NCBI GenBank assembly: GCA_963729445.1
Contig: CAVSNU010000003.1
Span: 682,001 to 746,000 of the forward strand
DNA: 64,000 bases
Direction: 5' to 3'
From: JACCZH01 sp963729445
GTDB taxonomy: Bacteria > Chloroflexota > Chloroflexia > Thermomicrobiales > CFX8
Under the pieces are notes generated by a model that was not told the origin of the DNA, did no database searches, and worked only from the letters and a program-made list of their open reading frames with translations. The position numbers and the translations under genes were made by a program. This document shows positions 26,656-34,837 of the stretch, one piece after another (within the stretch, counting starts at the first letter, position 1; each line of letters starts with the position of its first letter).

Positions 26656-27399
26656 CTACTCTTCCAGCCGCTTTCCGTAGCGTTGACCGCTGTAGTCATA
26701 GAGGTAGCGAGTGAAGGACTCGGGATCATCAAAGCCCGTCCAACCCTCGCGTATCTCAGAGAGCTGGACCATGAAGTTCACCGACCCATTCTGGTAGTGC
26801 CCGTAGAGCGACCAGCGTTCCTGTCGCTCGAGCAGCGTGAAGTCCGAGACCAGCTCGGAGTAGCGCTGAAGGTGATGGTAGGCATGCTCTAGGTTATCGA
26901 CCACGAAACCGATGTGGTGCCAGCGCGACGGCTGCCCGTCGGACATGGGCACATCTGGACCAGTGTCGAACAGAAAGAGCGCCGTGTGTCCGGTGCTCAG
27001 GACGGTCAAATGCGGGTCATGGCGCATTACGGACATCTGGAGGACTTCGGAAAAGAACTTGAACGCAGCCTCTCGATCCTCGACGGTCACCGCGAGGTGG
27101 TCGAAGCCAAGGTTCCTCCACTCACCCGGCGAGGCTTCGATCGGCGTCAACGTCGCGGTTAGCGTGATCGACGAGCCATCGCCGTAACCGCGCACGACCT
27201 CACCGGCGAACATATCGGGATACACGTCCTCGTCCGCCGGTCCGCGCAGCACCAACCGGTATCCACGCCGGATCTCTTCGGGAATTGCGTGGTGAATACC
27301 ATCGTGGATGATCTCGAACGGCTTGAGCTGGGTGGAATAGCGTGTGCCCGCCAATGCGAAATCGACCTGGACCTTCTCGTTCTCTTCGTTTTGCGTCAT
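26656..27399 (-). CDS. VOC (glyoxalase/dioxygenase-fold) protein with N-terminal extension
   Basis: A 247-residue protein. Residues about 100-215 form a vicinal-oxygen-chelate domain: NLGFDHLAVTVEDREAAFKFFSEVL, SRWHHIGFVVDNLEHAYHHL, and an RWSLYGHYQNGSVNFMVQL ending that fits extradiol-type members. Residues 1-95 are an unassigned beta-rich extension beginning MTQNEENEK. The ATG at 27399 has AAGGG 5 nt upstream and is preferred over the TTG at 27411. It is followed by the zinc dehydrogenase, suggesting one catabolic step pair. Confidence 0.78.
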   Translation of the reverse strand: MTQNEENEKVQVDFALAGTRYSTQLKPFEIIHDGIHHAIPEEIRRGYRLVLRGPADEDVYPDMFAGEVVRGYGDGSSITLTATLTPIEASPGEWRNLGFDHLAVTVEDREAAFKFFSEVLQMSVMRHDPHLTVLSTGHTALFLFDTGPDVPMSDGQPSRWHHIGFVVDNLEHAYHHLQRYSELVSDFTLLERQERWSLYGHYQNGSVNFMVQLSEIREGWTGFDDPESFTRYLYDYSGQRYGKRLEE

Positions 27400-27543
27400 A
27401 GTGCCCTTCAATACCGTGAATCACACCTGCAGACGCATTGTACCGCCACTCCCCGGGCATCTCGACCGAAGGCCATTCGACTGCCATCAAGGCAGGCTGC
27501 GCGGCTTGGAAAGATCGACTGTTCAGCCGTTCTTCACCAGGTG

Positions 27544-27619
27544 CGTACGGGCGTAATTCATTGCGCCCTCTTCAAGGCCCCCGGCAGCCAGGCAGGGCGC
27601 AACGACTTACGCCCCATGC
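27544..27619 (-). repeat. TACGGGCGTAAT inverted repeat, copy A (reverse orientation)
   Basis: Left arm 27544-27569 begins CGTACGGGCGTAATTCATTG; the right arm 27594-27619 is a decayed complement. The 24-nt centre, read on the minus strand, begins GCCTGGCTGC and ends TTGAAG, matching the centres of copies B and D, so this copy is inverted relative to them. Confidence 0.75.
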
Positions 27620-27751
27620 GCATCAAGTTAAGCGATATCAAGTCATACAGCGGTCTCTGTTGGTCATCTCAGTTCTGGACCACAGGGGAGTTGGCACGCG
27701 CCGGTGTTGCGCCTGTCGGTCGGGGGTGACACTATCATCCTGCGCCTATGA

Positions 27752-27832
27752 GTCATCCTGAGCGCCAGAGAAGGATCTCTGGCCCGACTCCCGAGGCGTT
27801 TGACCAGAGATCCTTCCTTGCGTCAGGATGAC
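27752..27832 (+). repeat. 81-bp TCATCCTGAGCG inverted repeat, copy 1
   Basis: Outer arms GTCATCCTGAGCG and CGTCAGGATGAC, inner arms AAGGATCTCTGG and CCAGAGATCCTT, and a centre containing CCCGAGGCGTTTGACC. Same length and layout as copy 2 at 28013. Confidence 0.75.
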
Positions 27833-27890
27833 CATCAAACGCAGGATGACTATCAAGCGCAGTACTGGCCCACAAGGCAGTTGGCACGCT

Positions 27891-27931
27891 CCGGGGTTTC
27901 GGGAGGAGCTCGTCTCCTCCCGAAACCCCGG
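27891..27931. repeat. Perfect 18-bp GC-rich hairpin
   Basis: CCGGGGTTTCGGGAGGAG (27891-27908) pairs perfectly with 27914-27931 around CTCGT. Immediately after, GGGAGGAG-ACGAG-CTCCTCCC (27943-27963) forms a second hairpin whose core is the reverse complement of the first one's core. Confidence 0.7.
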
Positions 27932-28012
27932 TCCGCTCGACGTGGGAGGAGACGAGCTCCTCCCCGACCGAGGGTGACACCAGCAGCGTGGTCGAGTGAA
28001 CGGCGCTCGTCA

Positions 28013-28093
28013 GTCATCCTGAGCGCCAGCGAAGGATCTCGTGCTCGACACCCGAGGTGTTGGACCAGAGATCGTTCCTGACGTCAGGATGAC
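28013..28093 (+). repeat. 81-bp TCATCCTGAGCG inverted repeat, copy 2
   Basis: GTCATCCTGAGCGCCAGCG opens it and GTCAGGATGAC closes it. The centre contains GTGCTCGACACCCGAGGTG and TTGGACCAGAGATC, which aligns with copy 1 and with the reverse complement of copy 3 at 43433. Confidence 0.75.
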
Positions 28094-28151
28094 TACCAAG
28101 CACAGGGTGCCTGATGAACGCTCCGGATGACATTCAATCATCAGCACCCTA

Positions 28152-28180
28152 TTGACACATTGGCAAAGTCATGATGAAAT
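28152..28180 (+). promoter_or_regulatory. Sigma70-type promoter for the BNR-repeat gene
   Basis: A perfect TTGACA at 28152-28157, a 17-nt spacer and TGAAAT at 28175-28180 (four of six). A start near 28187 leaves a 37-nt leader with AAGGAGG at 28213, which supports the GTG at 28224 as the translation start. Confidence 0.55.
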
Positions 28181-28223
28181 GCGTACGTACAGCGAACATC
28201 TGTTCGAATGCGAAGGAGGCAAT

Positions 28224-29318
28224 GTGGCCTACTTTTCTGGAGATTCCATTCTGCTGGTCGTCGGTACACGCGACGGCCTGTATCTGTTCGACGGCGACAG
28301 CGGACGCAACGACTGGCGGCGACGTGGTCCATTCCTCGTCGGGATGGACGTTCACCACGCGATCCTGGACGGTCGCGACGGGCGCACCATCTACGCCGCG
28401 GCGACCGGTTCGGGTACCACCGCGGTCTATCGTTCCGATGATCTGGGCGAAACCTGGGGTATGGCCGGCGAGCCCTTCAACGCGAAGCAGATCTGGCACG
28501 TCGAGCCAGCGACGCAGAGCGAGCCCGGCGTCGTATACGCCGGCGTCATGCCGGCCGCGCTCTACCGCTCGGAGGATCGCGGACAATCCTGGTCTGAGGT
28601 GGAGAGCCTGACGAGCCATCCAAGTCACAGCGAGTGGCAGGGCGGTGGTGGCGGGCTCTGCCTGCACACGATCGTGACGAACCCGGAGCAACCGAACCAT
28701 CTGGCGGTCGGTATCTCTGCGGTGGGTTGGTTTGTATCCGAGGATTGCGGCACCTCGTGGGAGCCTCGCAACAACGGAATACCTTCATTCGCCAAGATCT
28801 TCGCGCAGGAATTTGGTATTCCAATTGAGCGCGAAGACATCCATAACTGCGTGCACAAAGCAGTCCGGCACCCGTCGAATGGCCTGGTATATCAGCAGAA
28901 TCACGACGGCGTGTACCGGACCGAGAACGACGGCGTCGAATGGATCGATATCAGCGACGGCCTCCCCAACCGCTTCGGATTCGTTATCGACGTTACGGCT
29001 GACGGCTCGGTCTACGTCGTGCCTCAGCATGACTGGACGGAGTCGAACGGAGTGCGTATCAGCGGCCAGCTCGCGGTGTGCCGCATGAAACATGGGTCAG
29101 ACACCTGGGAAACACTGACGAACGGCCTACCTGAGGTGAGTAACCTGACCCTGTACCGTGAAGCTATGGCCACGGATCGCCTGACACCAGGCGGAATCTA
29201 CTTCGGCACCAGCGACGGTGTGCTGTATGGCAGCGCGAATGGTGGAGACTCATGGACAACCCTGAGTAGCGGGCTTCCGCCCATCCGCTCCGTCTCCTGC
29301 GAGCACTACACAACCTGA
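28224..29318 (+). CDS. BNR-repeat / sialidase-like beta-propeller protein
   Basis: A 364-residue predicted beta-propeller. Repeated Asp-box-like segments recur about every 45-60 residues: YRSDDLGETWGM, YRSEDRGQSWSE, VSEDCGTSWEP, YRTENDGVEWIDI, and SANGGDSWTTL near the C-terminus. Such proteins are often labelled exo-alpha-sialidase or YCF48-like, but the catalytic Arg triad and Tyr/Glu of sialidases are not evident, so enzymatic activity is doubtful. There is no signal peptide. The GTG at 28224 follows AAGGAGG by 4 nt and a good promoter. The next gene begins 70 nt downstream. Confidence 0.78.
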   Translation: MAYFSGDSILLVVGTRDGLYLFDGDSGRNDWRRRGPFLVGMDVHHAILDGRDGRTIYAAATGSGTTAVYRSDDLGETWGMAGEPFNAKQIWHVEPATQSEPGVVYAGVMPAALYRSEDRGQSWSEVESLTSHPSHSEWQGGGGGLCLHTIVTNPEQPNHLAVGISAVGWFVSEDCGTSWEPRNNGIPSFAKIFAQEFGIPIEREDIHNCVHKAVRHPSNGLVYQQNHDGVYRTENDGVEWIDISDGLPNRFGFVIDVTADGSVYVVPQHDWTESNGVRISGQLAVCRMKHGSDTWETLTNGLPEVSNLTLYREAMATDRLTPGGIYFGTSDGVLYGSANGGDSWTTLSSGLPPIRSVSCEHYTT

Positions 29319-29388
29319 CGAGAATTTCCTCCTCTGGATATGCCGCGTATCCTTATGGGAAACGTCGCGCATTCCAGGGGAGGAACGT

Positions 29389-31428
29389 ATGTCCAATCGG
29401 CTCGCCAACGAAACAAGCCCGTACCTGTTGCAACACAAGGACAACCCGGTTGACTGGTATGCCTGGGGAGAAGAGGCGTTGGCCGCGTCTCGCGAGCAGG
29501 ATAAACCGATTCTGCTCTCAATCGGCTACTCCGCCTGCCACTGGTGTCACGTCATGGCGCACGAGAGTTTTGAGAATCCAAACATCGCCGCGATCATGAA
29601 CGATCTCTTTATCAACATCAAAGTCGATCGCGAAGAGCGGCCCGATCTGGACTCGCTCTACATGATGTCCGTGCAAATGCTCACAGGGCACGGTGGCTGG
29701 CCGATGACGGTGTTCCTCACTCCGGAAGGCAAGCCCTTCTACGGCGGTACCTACTACCCGCCTGAAGACCGGGGCGGCATGCCGGGTTTCCCGCGCGTTC
29801 TCCATGGGGTGGCCGAGGCGTATCATGACCGTCGTGACGCGGTGTTGCAGTCTGCTAGCCAGCTCACCGATCACCTGCAGGATCATTTCGAGCGCACGCT
29901 CGCGCCGAGCGCCTTGTCACCCCAGATCATCGAAGCCGCCGCGTCGAACCTGGCAAAGCAATACGACCGCGTTCACGGCGGCTTTGGAGGCGCTCCCAAG
30001 TTCCCTTCACCCATGTCTGTCGAGTTCCTGCTGCGCGTCTTCGCCCGTGACGGGTCGAACAACGCGCTGCAGATGGCCGAGCACACGCTCGACAGGATGG
30101 CCCGTGGGGGCTTGTACGATCAGGTGGGCGGGGGTTTCCATCGCTACACCGTCGACGCGATCTGGCTCGTTCCACACTTTGAGAAGATGCTGTACGACAA
30201 CGCCCAGCTGGCAGCCGTCTACGCCCTCGCCTACCAGATTACCGACGAGCCGTTCTACCGCTCCATCGCCGAGGAAACGCTGGATTATGTCCTGCGCGAG
30301 ATGACCTCACCCGAGGGTGGCTTCTACTCCACACAGGACGCGGACACCGAGGGCGAGGAGGGCAAGTTCTACGTTTGGACGCCGTCGGAGATCAACGAGG
30401 TCGTTGGTGAGGAGGAGGGCGTACGGGTGGCCCAATTACTCGGCGTCACCGAAACGGGCAACTTCGAAGGCTCGAACGTGCTCCAGATTGTAAATGTCGA
30501 AGACCGCATGACCTGGCGCTCCGAGACCTACGATTATCTACGCCAGAAGCTCTACGACGCGCGCAGACTGCGCACTCCTCCTGGCCGCGACGACAAGATC
30601 CTGACCTCTTGGAACGGGCTCATGCTCCGGGCCTTCGCGACGGCCGCCTGGGTTCTGGGATCGGAACAGTACGCGGAAGCCGCCCGAGCGAATGCACGCT
30701 TTATCCGCGCCAACCTCCAACGCGACGGCAGACTGCTGCACTCCTATAAGAATGGGCAAGCCAAGATCAACGGCTTCCTGGAGGATTATGCCTTTCTGAC
30801 TGACGGTCTCATTGAGCTCTATCGCGCGACCTTCGAGCCGGAGTGGCTGGAGTGGGCTAGCGAGCTTGCAAACACCGCCATCGATGAGTTCTACGATGCG
30901 GGGTCCGGCGCGTTTTACGACACCGCTGAGTCATCGGAGACGCTGATCTCGCGTCCGCGGGATGCATACGACTCCGCAACGCCTTCCGGAAACAGCGTGA
31001 TTTCCGAAGCGCTGATGGAGCTTGCCCAGCTGACCGGCGACGAGCGTTTCCGCTCCGTGGCCACGAGCGTTCTGGAAAGCTATGCCGCAGCCGCGGCAGA
31101 GCAACCGCACGGCTTCTCACGCCTGCTGCTGGCGATCGACCTGGCTGTTGGACCCTCAGTTGAGGTGGCCATCATCGGAGATCCTGCGGCCGAGGACACA
31201 CGCGCGCTGGTCGAGGCGTTACGCGACCGGTACATGCCGCGGGTAAGCGTCGCCGCCACGTCCGAAAATGGACAGGCAAGCGAGGCGCTGCCGGTGCTCC
31301 GTGACAGGGGCATGATCGACGGGCGGGCGACGGCGTATGTCTGCGTCGGATACACCTGCCAGCTCCCAACGGCTGACCCAGCGCAGATGCTCCAGCAGAT
31401 AGAATCCGTCGTCGGCGCGGCGGTATAG
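29389..31428 (+). CDS. YyaL/SSP411-type thioredoxin-domain protein (DUF255)
   Basis: A 679-residue protein with an N-terminal thioredoxin-like domain carrying YSACHWCHVMAHESF (CxxC near residues 49-52) and NIKVDREERPDLD, followed by an alpha-toroid resembling glycosidase/epimerase folds: GGFGGAPKFPSP, GGLYDQVGGGFHRYTVD, VPHFEKMLYDNAQL and LTSWNGLMLRAFA. This is the conserved family of human spermatogenesis-associated protein 20; its biochemical role is unsettled. The ATG follows GGGAGGAACGT. Length is normal for the family. Confidence 0.93.
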   Translation: MSNRLANETSPYLLQHKDNPVDWYAWGEEALAASREQDKPILLSIGYSACHWCHVMAHESFENPNIAAIMNDLFINIKVDREERPDLDSLYMMSVQMLTGHGGWPMTVFLTPEGKPFYGGTYYPPEDRGGMPGFPRVLHGVAEAYHDRRDAVLQSASQLTDHLQDHFERTLAPSALSPQIIEAAASNLAKQYDRVHGGFGGAPKFPSPMSVEFLLRVFARDGSNNALQMAEHTLDRMARGGLYDQVGGGFHRYTVDAIWLVPHFEKMLYDNAQLAAVYALAYQITDEPFYRSIAEETLDYVLREMTSPEGGFYSTQDADTEGEEGKFYVWTPSEINEVVGEEEGVRVAQLLGVTETGNFEGSNVLQIVNVEDRMTWRSETYDYLRQKLYDARRLRTPPGRDDKILTSWNGLMLRAFATAAWVLGSEQYAEAARANARFIRANLQRDGRLLHSYKNGQAKINGFLEDYAFLTDGLIELYRATFEPEWLEWASELANTAIDEFYDAGSGAFYDTAESSETLISRPRDAYDSATPSGNSVISEALMELAQLTGDERFRSVATSVLESYAAAAAEQPHGFSRLLLAIDLAVGPSVEVAIIGDPAAEDTRALVEALRDRYMPRVSVAATSENGQASEALPVLRDRGMIDGRATAYVCVGYTCQLPTADPAQMLQQIESVVGAAV

Positions 31429-31685
31429 AGCGTTCAGGCCTACGTCTACCCCCTCCCTCCCGAGTGAGGAGCGGGTGGGTGCAGGCGCTCATCAGCGTGG
31501 TCCAGTACGGTACACGGACTGAAGAGATCTCCGCATACCATTTACGCAACGTGGGGGACATCTGCCCAATCGTTCTGTGTTTACCTGTTGGTACAGGCCG
31601 GATGGGGTGCGCGAAGAGGTTCCTTTTTGGTATCACGGACGAGTACAACAGTCCGCGTCCTGATTGACCCTAAAGAGGAGTACAG

Positions 31686-32060
31686 ATGCCATCAGCGCCG
31701 AGCAAGGAGCTCGTTACGTTTCCAAACCCGAACCCGGAGCGTGACTACACGATCGAGATCAACACGCCCGAGTTCACCTGCCTCTGCCCGATGACCGGGC
31801 AGCCGGACTTCGCCGACATCACCATTCGCTACGTTCCGGATGAACTCTGTCTCGAGCTGAAGGCGCTCAAGCAGTATTTCTGGTCGTATCGCGATGAAGG
31901 CGCGTTTCACGAGGCGGTGACAAACAAGATTCTGAGTGACATCGTGGAGGCCATCAATCCGCGCTATGCCGTCGTCACCGGCCAGTTCAATGTGCGCGGC
32001 GGGCTCTATACGACCGTCACCGCCAGCCACACTGCTCCGGGCAGAAGCGCGCCGGAGTGA
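31686..32060 (+). CDS. queF: NADPH-dependent 7-cyano-7-deazaguanine reductase
   Basis: Reduces the nitrile of preQ0 to the amine of preQ1 on the way to queuosine. The 124-residue T-fold protein is the short unimodular type. FTCLCPMTGQPDFADI contains the nucleophilic Cys, ELKALKQYFWSYRDEGAFHE the conserved Glu/His region, and NPRYAVVTGQFNVRGGLYT the C-terminal motif. The ATG follows AGAGGAG. Its TGA overlaps the GTG of the DMT transporter gene. No other queuosine synthesis gene (queC, queD, queE) is in the window, so preQ0 must come from elsewhere or be imported. Confidence 0.96.
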   Translation: MPSAPSKELVTFPNPNPERDYTIEINTPEFTCLCPMTGQPDFADITIRYVPDELCLELKALKQYFWSYRDEGAFHEAVTNKILSDIVEAINPRYAVVTGQFNVRGGLYTTVTASHTAPGRSAPE

Positions 32061-33007
32061 GCCTGGCACAAAGACGATTCACGTCCGCTTCCGCCGCGCT
32101 GATTCTGGTCGCATTCTTATGGGGAGGCGGGTTCACCGCCAGCAAGGCTGCCGTGGGAGACGTGCCTCCCCTGGCGTCCGCGTTGATGCGTTATGTCCTG
32201 GCGTCGCTCGTGCTGGTACCGCTCTACCTGCGCCAGCGACGCTACCTGCCTGGCGAGCGTTACACGCCTTATACCCGTAAAGCGCTCGTCGCCCTGGGAT
32301 TGACAGCAGTGACCGGCTACAACGCGTTCTATTTTCTCGGGCTGAGCCTCGCACCATCATCCGACTCGATTCTTCTGATCCCGACAACGAACCCCATCTG
32401 GACGACGCTGGTCGCGACGCTCTTCATCGGAGAACGTCCGGGGCAACGGCTGTTGACTGGTATGGGTGTCGCGCTGGGCGGGATGTTGCTGGTACTGCTC
32501 GGCGGTTATACCGGCGATTTCGACAACTCTCGTCTGCTGGGCAATGGACTCTTCATCCTCGCGGCGATGATTTTCGGGGTAAGCCATGTCGTTGGCAGAG
32601 TTGCAACCCGCCAGATCTCTCCAATCGGCGCTACCGCGATTTCCGGCGTCGTCGGTGGGATCGTTTTGCTACCCATGGCGATCGTAGAGGGAGGACTTGG
32701 CGACCTCGTCGATGCTCCAGCCACGTACTGGCTCAACATCGCCTTCGTTGCCTTCGGAGTGACCGCGTTCGGCTACGTGCTCTGGTATCGCAGCGTGTCA
32801 CGTATCGGCGCTGGGAGGACCAGTTTCTACACCAACCTGGTGCCGATCTTCGGCTTGACGCTCTCCGCGATCTTCTTACACGAGTATCCCTCGCCGATCC
32901 AGATTCTGGGCGGCAGCGTCATGCTCGGCGCGATTGTCTGGGTAACATTAGAGCGCACCTCAACTGCTCCGATCGCCCAGTCCCAGCCCTCCGGAGGGGA
33001 ATCGTGA
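32057..33007 (+). CDS. EamA/DMT-superfamily transporter
   Basis: A 316-residue membrane protein with ten predicted helices in two EamA repeats. The first begins ALILVAFLWGGGFTASKAAVGDVPP, the second about residue 165 with GLFILAAMIFGVSHVVGRVA. It would export or import a small metabolite. The GTG at 32057 is embedded in queF's stop (GTGA), and its own stop overlaps the next GTG. This tight coupling suggests a shared function with queF, possibly in deazaguanine transport, but that is inference only. Confidence 0.9.
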   Translation: MSLAQRRFTSASAALILVAFLWGGGFTASKAAVGDVPPLASALMRYVLASLVLVPLYLRQRRYLPGERYTPYTRKALVALGLTAVTGYNAFYFLGLSLAPSSDSILLIPTTNPIWTTLVATLFIGERPGQRLLTGMGVALGGMLLVLLGGYTGDFDNSRLLGNGLFILAAMIFGVSHVVGRVATRQISPIGATAISGVVGGIVLLPMAIVEGGLGDLVDAPATYWLNIAFVAFGVTAFGYVLWYRSVSRIGAGRTSFYTNLVPIFGLTLSAIFLHEYPSPIQILGGSVMLGAIVWVTLERTSTAPIAQSQPSGGES

Positions 33008-34026
33008 GACACGATCAGGTTACCCTGATACAGGCCAAGCTCGACAGTGGAAAGGCTCCAGTCTATCGCTCAACGGCAGAGCTAGACGATCCCGAAGGTG
33101 CGGTTGAGCTGGCACTTGAAAGCCCGGTAGGCCGTCGATGGCTGCGTAGCCTCTCGGATCTGGATCGCTCGCTCGCGGATCGTCTGCTGGCGTTCGAGTC
33201 CGACTTCCGATTGCAGCGGCGCGATATCACGCTGGGCAAGGTCGTGCGCGTCGCTTCGCCGGATGCCATCCTCGCTCACGGTGTTCCGGTCGCCGCAGGC
33301 GCCGCCGCCATCGATCTCTGGAACCGATTTGCCGGCGACCCCGATCAACTTGTCCGGGTCGCGGTCGACGTCGTGTCGTCCGGGGACCCGGTTGCGGCCG
33401 AGAACACGCTCTACTTGCTCGTACTGGACATCGTTGACCCATTCGCGCTCGGTGCTCGAAGGACGGACATCGCCCGGGCCGGTTTGGCGTCCGCCGACGC
33501 GACGACCCGTAGCCTCGCGGCCGAGTTCCTCTTTAACCACGACACCCAGGCATTGGCTGTAGTAGCCGGCCAGCTTGTCTATGACATCGATGAAAGAGTA
33601 CGGGCACTGACATGGTCGGCGGGCTTTCGCACCATCCCGGACGAGACGTACGCTATGGCGACAGCAATCGTTAGTGACGAGTCAGCAGACGTGCAGGTTC
33701 GCCGGAGCGCCCTCTCCGCGCTCGGGACACACCTCGACACGAGTGACGTGGTTGACCTGCTGGCGTTCTTCGTGCTCCATCCCAGCGAACGGCTCGCCCT
33801 GGATGCAGCGAATCTGATGTACCGGCTGCACCGGCAACCCACCATCGCAACGGCTGCCGCAGAGAGCCCGCATCAGAGGGTGCGTGAGATCGGTGAGCTG
33901 CTGCTCGATCCCTACAGGGGGTCACCGGCAGCTGGCGGCTCACGACCAGGCGATCCAACCTCCTCCGACATCTTCGGGGAGATGATCCGTCAAACCGAGC
34001 AGCGAGATCCTGACCAATCCGGCTAG
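33004..34026 (+). CDS. HEAT-like repeat protein, function unknown
   Basis: A 340-residue soluble alpha-helical protein. From about residue 100 on, paired helices recur: LVRVAVDVVSSGDPVAAENTLYLLV, TTRSLAAEFLFNHDTQALAVVAGQL, VRALTWSAGF, VQVRRSALSALGTHLDTSDVVDLLAFF, which is the appearance of HEAT/armadillo-type scaffolds. The C-terminus is a Gly/Ser/Pro-rich tail. The GTG at 33004 overlaps the transporter stop in GTGA, so translation is coupled. Its partner is unknown. Confidence 0.7.
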   Translation: MRHDQVTLIQAKLDSGKAPVYRSTAELDDPEGAVELALESPVGRRWLRSLSDLDRSLADRLLAFESDFRLQRRDITLGKVVRVASPDAILAHGVPVAAGAAAIDLWNRFAGDPDQLVRVAVDVVSSGDPVAAENTLYLLVLDIVDPFALGARRTDIARAGLASADATTRSLAAEFLFNHDTQALAVVAGQLVYDIDERVRALTWSAGFRTIPDETYAMATAIVSDESADVQVRRSALSALGTHLDTSDVVDLLAFFVLHPSERLALDAANLMYRLHRQPTIATAAAESPHQRVREIGELLLDPYRGSPAAGGSRPGDPTSSDIFGEMIRQTEQRDPDQSG

Positions 34027-34107
34027 CTTGCAACAGTTGGCGCTCGTTCGCCATACTTCGTGTGATAGTGCACAAGACACACCGTACGCAGAAATCAGGG
34101 GAGACCC

Positions 34108-34671
34108 GTGACAGAATCAGCGCTGCCAGGTACCAACCCAGTCGAGGAAGAGGTCAAGGACCGATTCGCAACCGAATACACTGAAGTCGAGCTCGTTTGC
34201 CCCAAATGCCACGTTCAGTGGTCGCCGCCGGTGGCGCGTTTCGTCAACATCGAGACGCACCCGATGGCCAAGGAAGGCATCTTGCGCAAGTCGATGCACC
34301 GCGCCCGCTGCCCATCGTGCAAGGAGTATGAGCTCGAGATCGATCAGATCTTCGACTACTACGATCCCGACGAGAAGCTGGTGCTGCAGTTCCGCCCGGC
34401 CTGGGAGTTCAAAGCCGGCGGAGGAGAAGAACTCTATTGGCTCAGGCTTGAGCAGCTGATCGAGAAGTATGCGGAGGACGACGTTCGCGTCGATGTTGTC
34501 TTCGGCTTTGACGACATGATTGCCAAGCATCTCGGCGGGGACGAAGCGGTTGCGGCATCCCAGGAGCGAGCCAGGCAAGAACGCGCCGAGGGGAAGGCGC
34601 CTGGTTCGATCGCCGTAGAACAGGCCGTCGCTGCCCGGGTGCAGAAAGCGTCCGGGGAACAGACGGGATAA
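34108..34671 (+). CDS. CpXC-domain protein
   Basis: A 187-residue cytoplasmic protein with a CpXC zinc-ribbon-like domain: the first knuckle VCPKCHVQW near residue 31 and the second RCPSCKEYELE near residue 70, separated by FVNIETHPMAKEGIL and followed by IFDYYDPDEKLVLQFRP, all diagnostic. The C-terminal 60 residues are charged and helical. The GTG follows GGGGAGACCC. No function is established for this family. It is about 80 nt downstream of the HEAT gene and may share the transcript. Confidence 0.78.
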   Translation: MTESALPGTNPVEEEVKDRFATEYTEVELVCPKCHVQWSPPVARFVNIETHPMAKEGILRKSMHRARCPSCKEYELEIDQIFDYYDPDEKLVLQFRPAWEFKAGGGEELYWLRLEQLIEKYAEDDVRVDVVFGFDDMIAKHLGGDEAVAASQERARQERAEGKAPGSIAVEQAVAARVQKASGEQTG

Positions 34672-34837
34672 CCCGGCAACGAGGGCGCGTTCCACATCGC
34701 GAATCGATCTCGACGAGCCCTCGGCTGGGTTCGCCGCTGCACCCGCCGCTCCGTTGCGGTCCAGAATCGGTTACGATGTCCGGCGACGCCCGGCGTCTTA
34801 TGCTGTCAGCCGCGCGCGGAAAGGCCGAAACTACCCA

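Larger units (their letters stand above)
27400..28151. other. Repeat-filled intergenic island without genes
   Basis: About 750 bases between the divergent VOC and BNR-repeat genes. It holds one copy of the TACGGGCGTAAT inverted repeat (27544-27619), two copies of the 81-bp TCATCCTGAGCG repeat (27752-27832 and 28013-28093), a strong GC-rich hairpin (27891-27931) with a second partial one to 27963, and several half-copies of GCAGGATGACTATCAA. I see no convincing reading frame. Confidence 0.75.

Noticed and set aside
27544..28093. CRISPR array
   Set aside because: The repeats are inverted, few, of two families and irregularly spaced; there are no regular spacers and no cas genes.
31429..31685. 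Possible preQ1 riboswitch upstream of queF
   Set aside because: GAAGAGGTTCCTTTTTGG at about 31611 recalls the class I stem, but the A-rich 3' strand and the ACCC-type pairing are missing. I see only a small CCTGT/ACAGG hairpin. A covariance search would settle it.
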